Positions 56,710 through 64,000 of a DNA stretch of 64,000 nucleotides are shown here, piece after piece (position 1 is the stretch's first letter; each line of letters opens with the position of its first letter). The notes below the pieces were generated by a model, which was not told the DNA's origin, ran no database searches, and saw nothing but the letters and a program-made list of their open reading frames with translations. The DNA comes from Arcuatula senhousia (Eukaryota > Mollusca > Bivalvia > Mytilida > Mytilidae). Position numbers and translations under genes: made by a program. Location of the stretch: the NCBI GenBank assembly GCA_963971305.1, contig OZ020308.1, positions 16,401,092-16,465,091 of the forward strand, read 5' to 3'.

Positions 56710-56960
56710 GAGACAAGAGTACTATACGAGAACAACGAACCGTTAAGGAACTCCCTTGAGAACACTCCTATCCCAGAAGTTATAATTTGGATTCCTAGTT
56801 CAGCAATTTTGGTATAATTATTCTATGCTCTTCATATTCATATAGTGTTTGACATTTCCAACTTTTGGTAGAGCGCCTCTGATGAGTCTTGAATAGACGA
56901 AACGCGCGTCAGGCGTAGCAAAATTTTATGTCTGGAACTGTTTTGTAATTTATATATTAC
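56710..56960 (+). repeat. Family B, right part of the split copy, running into a hammerhead repeat
   Basis: GAGAACAACGAACCG and CTTGAGAACAC continue the family B sequence (compare 7,410-7,465). The text then leads via TTCTATGCTCTTCATATTC into the ribozyme at 56,874. The same leader precedes the decayed block at 14,487. Confidence 0.75.
56874..56915 (+). ncRNA. Type I hammerhead ribozyme motif
   Basis: It is identical in core and helices to the motif at 51,463: CGCCT/AGGCG helix I, CTGATGA, GTC-loop-GAC helix II, GAAA, short helix III and the cleavage triplet GTC at 56,908-56,910. The core looks complete. Confidence 0.87.
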
Positions 56961-57129
56961 AACAAAGAGCCAAACAATACATTTTGAATTTCATATCTAT
57001 TTCAAATATACTTTACACAGAAAAAGTGCATGTGGAGAAATATTCTTCTTTAAAACATCTGGGTAGAATCTTCTTCCAGACAACTCAACTGTGACTATTT
57101 ATTACTACAACTTACTTTGTAGAACTGCA

Positions 57130-57262
57130 GTGCTGAACTGAAGATGAACGAAGCATTGAAGTACCAATCGAACATGTGAATGTCAAAAAGTCCGAAAGAG
57201 CAAAGACAAAACCAGAAAACACAAACGACAACAGCATGAGGAAACACACAACACAAAAACAA
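57130..57262. repeat. Dispersed repeat fragment, family A (leader)
   Basis: GAAGTACCAATCGAACATG and AAAAGTCCGAAAGAGCAAAG correspond to the block at 6,721. Confidence 0.5.
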
Positions 57263-57690
57263 TGATTAGCAATTAAGATAGCGAGCTCATGTCACAACTA
57301 GAGTGAACTTAACAATTAATTTTTCAAAAACTAATTTTGCATAAAACATTTTAGGTTTTCCATTATATGCTTAAAACTTTTATGTATATCTTCATATTCA
57401 TTAATAGTACAATATTATAAAACTGTTCGCATAAAATAGGTACGTGTTGTGTAAAATGACACAAGGAATTGTAGATTAATGCACAGACAGATATGAAAAG
57501 TGCATGTATAACCATAAATCATCCCTCATCTTTGATATCTGGCCTAAGTAAAACACATTTGGTTAAACAAAAAAAACTAATTTGAGAAAATGGCAAATGT
57601 ATCGCTTACAAATGAGTTTTAAATAAAGAAAGCTGCATTCTGACAATGCAGTCAGAACAACAAAATGTACAAGACATATTGCAAGCCGTT
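57263..57690. other. Non-coding DNA
   Basis: Nothing was recognised. Confidence 0.4.
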
Positions 57691-57696
57691 TTTACA

Positions 57697-58285
57697 TTTA
57701 TTCCTCTTTATAGATATCTCATAAACTTTTTAAGATATCTCATAAAGTTTATAAGATATCTTATATACTTTTTAAGATATCTTATAAACTTTATGAGATA
57801 CCTTAAAAAAATAATTTATAAGATATCTTATATATTTTATAAGATATCTTATAAACTAAATGAGATATCTTATAAATTTTATAAGATATCTTATTTACTA
57901 TATAAGATATCTTTAAAAGAAATGAGATATCTTCTTAAAACAATGTTTATAAGATATCTGATAAAGTTTATAAGATATCTAATAAAAAATATAAGATATC
58001 TCATAATGTTTATAAGATATTTTATAAATTATTTTTTATGTGATATCTTATAAACTTTATGAAATATCTTATAAAGTATATAAGATTTCTCATAAACTTT
58101 ATGAGATATGTTATATGCTTTATAAGATATCTTATTTGTTCTATAAGATATCTCATATGTTTTATAAGATATCTTATTTATATGAGTCCCATTTATATGA
58201 GATATCTTATATATCTAATAAGATATAAAGTATACGAGATATCTTATAAATTTTATGAGATATCTTTAAAGAAGAATAAATATAA
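57697..58285. mobile_element. Array of AAGATATCTTATAAA palindromes bounded by short inverted repeats
   Basis: About 28 copies of a near-palindromic 19-bp unit (core AAGATATCTT or GAGATATCTC, AT spacer) lie in a row. ATTTATTCCTCTTTATAGAT at the left matches the complement of the right end (ATTTATTCTTCTTTAAAGAT), so the array appears to be a discrete element. The long open frames with KISY/RYLI repeats are produced by the array. Confidence 0.8.
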
Positions 58286-58604
58286 ATATGGCGTGCCATA
58301 AAGACAGGCAAACACATATTCCCAATTGCATACAAATACTTTTTCGAACTATTTAGATAAAAATGTAAATTGTTAGAGATTTGTATACATATAAAAGGGT
58401 ATAAATTCATTTTAAAAACATAAGAATATTTTTCTTTAATAAACTTATTTAATTAGGTAACAACAAAACTACCGAACTAGGATGATCATTCTCATATATC
58501 CAAGAAGAATATACAAAACAATGCATGCCATACCAGAGAATTTGAAGATCACAATGGTCCTGATATGGTACAACCAGGTTTTATGCACTATAAATTGGCA
58601 TATA
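58286..58604. other. Non-coding DNA with part of the 20-kb duplication unit
   Basis: 58,458-58,505 carries GGTAACAACAAAACTACCGA and CATATATCCAAGAAGA, as in 17,452-17,505 and 20,179-20,232. It is therefore a fragment of the same dispersed element. Confidence 0.6.
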
Positions 58605-59440
58605 GCACATCAAAGTAAACAAGGAAAATAAGCCTTTAGATATTGTAAATCTATCTAATGATAATATTTTTACATGTTTGAACCATTTTGTGCATTTTAT
58701 TTCGTACTAAAGAAAAAAATATTTTGATACTTAATACTTTAAAAGCATCTACATAGACCCCCCGCTTTTTTTACTAAACAGCATTGTGCAAATTTGGTTC
58801 TTGATTAGTATATCGATGTGTATTTGTATATAACCACACATTTGAAATAAAAACATATTTTTATCGAATAGATAGCATGTAACAGAATGTTAGATGTATC
58901 GTTTCTGTATTAAGGTTTTAGCTCAAATATGCATAGGAAGTATTGAAGCTCGATTATCTGCCCATTGGTGTAACTTTCTTAATACCCATCGACTGTTATG
59001 ATCAGAATACATATCAATGAACGATTTATGGTCATTGAAAGCAAACATACATTGCAAATATGAATACAGCGACGAAAAAATGACAAAAATTAAGCGAAAA
59101 AAGCCACGTATACAGAGTGTTTAAAAGAGCCCCAATATAAGCACTTATCGATAATATTATACGCCATATTTCTATTTGTATTATACTGATTACATAACAT
59201 CTTACAAAATTATATTCCATCGCATTCTAAAAATTTGACAGCAATATGAATTCAATGATTTGTGTCAAAATGGGTGCATTCAAAATAGCGCATGTTATAC
59301 CCTGTTTGGACACTTTTACTCCGGTATAACAAGGTAAATTTATAGTTTAGATGTTAAACTATATAAAACCACCGAAAAACTGCTGTTCCCATGGGTAGAC
59401 ATTCAAAATGCTATTTTGAGGGTTGGCTGATAGACTATAA
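58605..59440 (-). repeat. Dispersed repeat family E, copy 2 (inverted relative to copy 1)
   Basis: It is the reverse complement of 48,060-48,850, diverged and with several indels. Confidence 0.85.
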
Positions 59441-59477
59441 AGGTGAGAAATTTTTTCCCACAACTGGATTCCAAACG

Positions 59478-59530
59478 TCGCTGCAGACCTATATATAGGT
59501 ATAGTCACGACGTTAAACTCCCCAGTCAGA
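59478..59530 (-). repeat. End fragment of the 15-20 kb duplication unit
   Basis: CGCTGCAGACCTATAT, GGTATAGTCA and AAACTCCCCAGTCAG match the complement of 20,530-20,582. Confidence 0.75.
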
Positions 59531-60236
59531 CCCACAACTGGTTGAGAGGTTATTAAATTGGATGAAAATTAGAGAAAATGTATTTTATTGCAAAAAAAAA
59601 ATAATAAATAAGCTATGGCAAAACATAATCAGCATTTGTTTAGAAAGAAAATTGGGTTTATTTTCTTGTAAACTTTATAAGAGTCAAAAGAATTTGATTG
59701 GATTTACGATAATTTTAACTACGCCTAATATCGTAAAGAAAGAATTATCGAATCAAAATTAAACCGGAATACAACAATGAAGTTTAGCTACACTTTGCAG
59801 TTACACAGATGCTACGTACAATGTGATTGACAAGTGGAAATATTAATACGCCGATTTAACTAACCAAAATTTTAATATTTTCATGGAAAAAATATTTATT
59901 TACTAAATGTTCGCACCGAATATATCAATAAATTTATTAAAAGTATTATAACTTTAAAAAAATTATGGTTTAAAAAGCAATAAACTTAATTTTTAATGGT
60001 GCACATTTTACATAATCCGCTTCTTGGATTATTCAATGTGCATCATGACAAATTTAGTGTATGGTTCAATAAACCAAAAAAATACTACAGTAATTCTAAT
60101 ATATACATAACTTTATTCTCATCAACCAATATTACTTAGGTACAGAGAAATACTATATACAATATTTACAATATAACGAAAGAAAAAAGAAAACGCACAT
60201 AACAAAAGAAGAAGGAAAGAAAATAAGGAACAAGAG
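59531..60236. other. Non-coding AT-rich DNA
   Basis: Nothing was recognised. Confidence 0.4.
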
Positions 60237-60990
60237 TTAACACTAAAGTAAGTCTCGCCTGCCGGCACCATCAGAAACAATTATTCTTTCTTACTTCCAC
60301 TTTATTTTGAATTTACATGGATTTTCAGTTTCTAAGATCAAAAGATGTTTATAGAACTTAAACATTGCAAATATATGCAATAAAAATAATCAAAGTCACT
60401 CAACCGGAAAATCAAGTTCAAGGTCAGAAGATGGGGATGCAACTGTGCTAAGATACTACTGGGGCATATGCATACCAAGTTTCATCAACCTAGGACCTAT
60501 AGTTCTTGAGATATGGAGGTGCTCGCAAAACTTTTTCATTGCTATTATATGTATTGAAAATTGTCAAAGTCACACAACCGAAAAAATCAAGGTCAAGGTC
60601 AAAAGATTGGGATGCAACTGTGCTAAGATACTACTGGGGCATATGCATACCAAGTTTCATCAACCTAGGACCTATAGTTCTTGAGATATGGAGGTGCTCG
60701 CAATATTTTTCATTGCTATTATATGTATTGAAAATTGTCCAAGTCACTCAACCGAAAAAATCAAGGTCAAGGCAAAAAGATAGGAATGCAACTGTGCTAA
60801 GATACTACTGGGGCATATGCATACCAGGTTTCATAAACCTAGGACCTATAGTTCTTGAGATATGGAGGTGCTCGCAAAACTTTTCCATTGCAATTATATG
60901 TATTGAAAATTGTCAAAGTCACTCAACCGGAAGATCAAGGTCAAGGTCGAGCACAGAACATAATGTATACATTTTCAGACTGTTTTTAGG
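60237..60990 (+). repeat. Array element family F, first copy (about 176-bp unit)
   Basis: A leader, AAGTCTCGCCTGCCGGCACC, is followed by three full units and a partial one. They are marked by GGGATGCAACTGTGCTAAGA at 60,433, 60,609 and (variant) 60,784, each with CATACCAAGTTTCATCAACC and CTTGAGATATGGAGGTGCTC. The 181-codon open frame over it is a by-product of the repeat. Confidence 0.88.
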
Positions 60991-61054
60991 TCATGTCAAC
61001 ATGGAACTTTTAATTTGTGAAAAAAAAATGATTTGTTTTAAACGTATATAACTT

Positions 61055-61400
61055 GGGAACATTCATGATATTAGGCCAAGAACTTAAACAAAGACACCAT
61101 GTCCTTAGTGAAAGTGCACCAAGAAGTTTTGTTTTGTGTACGATCGTGTCGACGTTTTTTTTGTTTTTTTTTTACTTAACCACGGGTGAATATGGTAGAC
61201 CCAAACAGCCTTATCTTAATCTGTTGTCTACCAATTTCTCTAATTGTTCTCTTCTTTATTGAAAATCATACACCTCTAATTTGTTTGGACTATTTTCAGA
61301 TTTCCAGCGGTTAATGACGGCCGGCTAACCTTAAAAGACGACAAGCTCATCTCATTTATACGCCGTAAGGTCTATGTTTGTACTTTTAAAATCAGTAAAG
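61055..61400 (+). repeat. Dispersed repeat, second copy of the 5.2 kb block
   Basis: It shares ordered words with 5,225-5,590, including ACTTAAA(A)CAAA, CATGTC(C)TTA, GTTGTCTAC and GTGCTCTTCTTT-like sequence, and a T-rich run. Confidence 0.55.
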
Positions 61401-62160
61401 AACGCTGACTGACCCGTTTTCCTCTCGAAGGCCTGTGTTTTTAGACAGCATTTTTTGAATGAATATGGACTATGCTATTTGCATTGTGTTTTATAAAAAT
61501 AAAAGTTATTGTTCTTTTGATAACTTTGTCTGCGCCAAAAAGCGTTTCATATACCAATGTACATATTCCAATGTAAAGGTTCATGATAACTCGTACAATT
61601 AGATGTATTTATTTACCCCGAAATTTAACCTTTTCTCAGCTTCAAAAACAGTATTTTTAAACGGGGTTCCAAGCTCTTTTTTAAGTGTATTACTAAATTA
61701 GTTACCGTAAGCATTTGATAAACCAGAATAGCACTACTTCTTATTGGCCATGAAAGACTTGCACGTACTTTTATCCCCCCCCCCCGCAACTTTCAGTTGG
61801 GGTTTATTGTTTTTCCCTCGTCCGTCCTTCCCGCATTAGTTTCCCGGATTTTATTTCCACATATTTCTATGGTACATGTGAGTCTATCTGGTCCACTGAT
61901 CTTCACCGAAATAATGTCCCATGGATTTTAATTATTTGATGAAAATTACAGTTTTCCAAACTTTTTTTACCACATGCATGTGCCGATATTGAACTGATTT
62001 TTAGTATGTTAGTCTATCATGAAGAGTAACAAATTTGGTTTGTGTTTCGTTAACGTTCCTGCCATTGATTTTCATCGGATTATTACCCTTGGACTTATAT
62101 TATTTTATGAACTTAATAGTTTTCTGTCCTTTTTTACAATTTTGAGTAAAACATCGCCGT
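61401..62160. other. Non-coding DNA
   Basis: A short poly-C run lies near 61,775. No gene was recognised. Confidence 0.45.
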
Positions 62161-62164
62161 ACAT

Positions 62165-62508
62165 TTAAACATATTTATTTATCCTGGATTGGGAAACAAG
62201 CTTAATGCTTCTATAAATCCCTCTCCAGCTAGCAGTTTGCGAGTGTGGCCTTTGTGGACGGCCCCCATTGAGCCTATACAAAGGGGTCTTTAACGTGCAC
62301 AGGGTATTGCTCTCCCCACACACGAAACAACCTTTTATCGTCCCTTCCGAAGGACTTGCATCGTTTCTTGAGACCATCCTCGCAAATGATGTCAAGAGAG
62401 AGTCGGAAAATCGGTTCATGAAATATTCACCCCTGACGAGGATCGAACCACACGAACCCCGGTGTTAGCAGTACGACGCGCTAACCACTACACCACCGGC
62501 TCTCGCTG
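62165..62508 (-). mobile_element. tRNA-derived SINE
   Basis: Read on the minus strand from about 62,504, the head is tRNA-like: box A TAGTGGTTAGCG (62,490-62,479) and a perfect box B TGGTTCGATCC (62,451-62,441). A body of about 270 bp with GCACGTTAAAGACCC and an A/T-rich tail near 62,170 follows. The length and long non-tRNA body make it a SINE and not a tRNA gene. A GCACGTTAAAGA core is, from general knowledge, frequent in invertebrate SINEs. The 84-codon frame inside is not coding. Confidence 0.82.
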
Positions 62509-62874
62509 TTGAATCATCTGTTTCTTACAGACACAAACAACATTATATTATTCAGGCTACCTGTAGTTTTATGGTTGTGATCAATCGTTTAACATGAAAT
62601 ATTGTTTACTTGGGAGCGGGGGCATTATCTTTCTTGTTTTGTCTTGAATGATGTTTTTTCGGTACATTCATCATCTAACGGGTCTGATGGATGAATCGGG
62701 ATTTTTGTCCTGCGACTTTGGTTAGAATTTTATTAGGGACCAAACCTGAAAAGTCTACACATAGGCTTGGATTTTTAAATATTTTTTTCTTTTTTTGGAG
62801 GTGACTGGTGGGGGGGGTCACTAAGTTTCTGTTCTCTTAACAAAAAAAAAAACAAAAAAACAAAAGTTTACATT
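62509..62874. other. Non-coding DNA
   Basis: It contains a G run (62,809-62,816) and an A-rich run (62,842-62,863) just before the next array leader. Confidence 0.45.
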
Positions 62875-64000
62875 TAAGTATGTCTCGCCTGGCGGCACCA
62901 TCGGAATACCTTTTTATTCCTCAAACACAGTCAGACATTATTGGGCATATACAAGTTTCATCAATCTACTACATATAGTTCTTAAGATATTGAGGTGACA
63001 ATGATAATATGTACTTTTGAAAATTGTCAAAGTCACTTAACCGGAAAATCAAGGTCAAAAATGGGGAGGCAACTCTGCTAAGCTACTACTTGTGCATATA
63101 CATACCAAAATTCATCAACCTAGAACTTACAGTTCTTGAGAAAGAGATGTGCTCTCAAAACCTAAACATTGTTATTTTAATTTGTATTGAAAATTGTCAA
63201 AGTCACCCAACCAAAAAATCAAGGTCATGGTCAAAAGATTGGAATGCAACTGTGCTTAGCTACTTCTGGGGCATATGCATACCAAGTTTCATCAACCTAG
63301 GACCTATAGTTCTTGAGACATAGAGGTGCTCGCAAAACCTGAACATTGTTATTATATGTATTGAAATTGTCAAAGTCACTCAACAGGAAAATCAAGGTCA
63401 AGGGTCAAAAGATGGGGATGCAATATTGTGCTAAGCTACTAATGGACTTTTCATACAAGCTCAGCACTTTTTCTGGTCTTTTCGCTACCCTGCATGGACC
63501 CGCATGAGTAATGTATACCAAGTTTCATCAACCTAAGACTTATAGTTCTTGAGATGAGGGGCTCGCAAAACCTTAACATTGCTATTTTATGTATTGAAAG
63601 TTGTACAAAATCTTTCAACCGGAAAATCAAGGTCAGGGTCAAAAGATGGGGATGCAATTGTACTAAGCTACTACTGGGGCATATGCATTCAAAGTTTCAT
63701 TTACCTAGGACTTATAGTTCTTGAGATAAGGGGCTCGAAAAACCTTAACATTGCTATTTTAATAATTTATTAATTGTCAAAAATCTTTCAACCGGAAAGC
63801 AATGCTCAGGGTCAAAAGATGGGGATGCAATTGTGCTAAGCTACTACTGGGACATATGCATACCAAGTTTCATCAACATTGGACTTATGGTTCTTGGGAT
63901 CAGGGGCTCGCAAAACCTTAACATTGCTATTGTATGTATTGAAAATTGTCAAAACCTTTCAACCAAGGTCAAAAGATGGGGATGCAATTGTACTAAGCTA
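62875..64000 (+). repeat. Array element family F, second copy, continuing past the window
   Basis: The leader AAGTATGTCTCGCCTGGCGG is followed by units of about 155-235 bp starting near 63,064, 63,239, 63,414, 63,649, 63,822 and 63,976. The third unit has an insertion of about 60 bp (63,443-63,515). The family is the same as at 60,237 but more diverged between units. Confidence 0.88.

Noticed and set aside
57646..58301. Open frames of 135, 80 and 62 codons with KISY/RYLI repeats
   Set aside because: They are translations of the AT palindromic array in several frames, with no start context and no non-repeat sequence.
60506..61051. 181-codon open frame
   Set aside because: It consists of repeats of the 176-bp array unit read through. 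The same unit at 63 kb is not open in the same way.
62437..62504. tRNA gene on the minus strand
   Set aside because: Box A and box B are good, but the acceptor and anticodon stems do not form and a long non-tRNA body follows, so it was called a SINE.

Overview
The window looks like AT-rich eukaryotic DNA from a bivalve mollusc, most likely a mytilid mussel. This is an inference from several signs: split genes with GT/AG junctions, a glycine-rich shell-matrix-like secreted protein, TTAGGG-type repeats, type I hammerhead ribozyme motifs inside dispersed repeats, and many bivalve-style repeat families. Genes are sparse and most of the sequence is mobile or formerly mobile DNA.

Layout. 1-4647 is the 3' part of an LTR retrotransposon: gag zinc knuckle, a -1 frameshift site, protease, a deletion that removed most of reverse transcriptase and RNase H, an intact-looking integrase, and one LTR. 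4.7-10.2 kb holds dispersed repeats. 10,219-12,217 is a TIR element full of a TTTAAACA-type motif. 12.6-13.0 kb is a minus-strand exon for a shell-matrix-like protein, and a possible plus-strand terminal exon lies at 14.1 kb. 14.4-14.9 kb has decayed hammerhead repeats. 15,183-20,574 is a recent direct duplication of 2.67 kb carrying a broken zinc-finger gene and degenerate telomere-like repeats. 20.9-22.5 kb holds small tandem arrays. 23.5-28.0 kb is a decayed non-LTR retrotransposon with RNase H on the minus strand. 29,949-32,207 is another TIR element.

33.5-37 kb contains hairpins and clusters of short repeated motifs. 37,558-37,755 is a likely first coding exon of a type II membrane protein. 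41,356-42,343 is a two-exon methyltransferase-like gene, the best cellular gene here. The rest is nested transposons: 39,261-40,987, 50,144-52,694 and 53,042-56,703, each with terminal inverted repeats and an immediate target duplication. One older repeat copy is split by two of them. Tandem-array elements, a foldback element, an array of AT palindromes and a tRNA-derived SINE fill the right side.

The most notable signal is a recurring architecture. Several apparently ORF-less elements have terminal inverted repeats and many copies of one short motif, different in each family, clustered near the ends and in opposite orientation at the two ends. Two of them (39.3 kb and 50.1 kb) share a TCGAGG box followed by GTCYGTTR and a 5-bp target duplication, so they appear to be related families. 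Two hammerhead motifs with complete cores (51,463-51,504 and 56,874-56,915) and a canonical -1 slippery site (242-248) are the clearest RNA-level signals.
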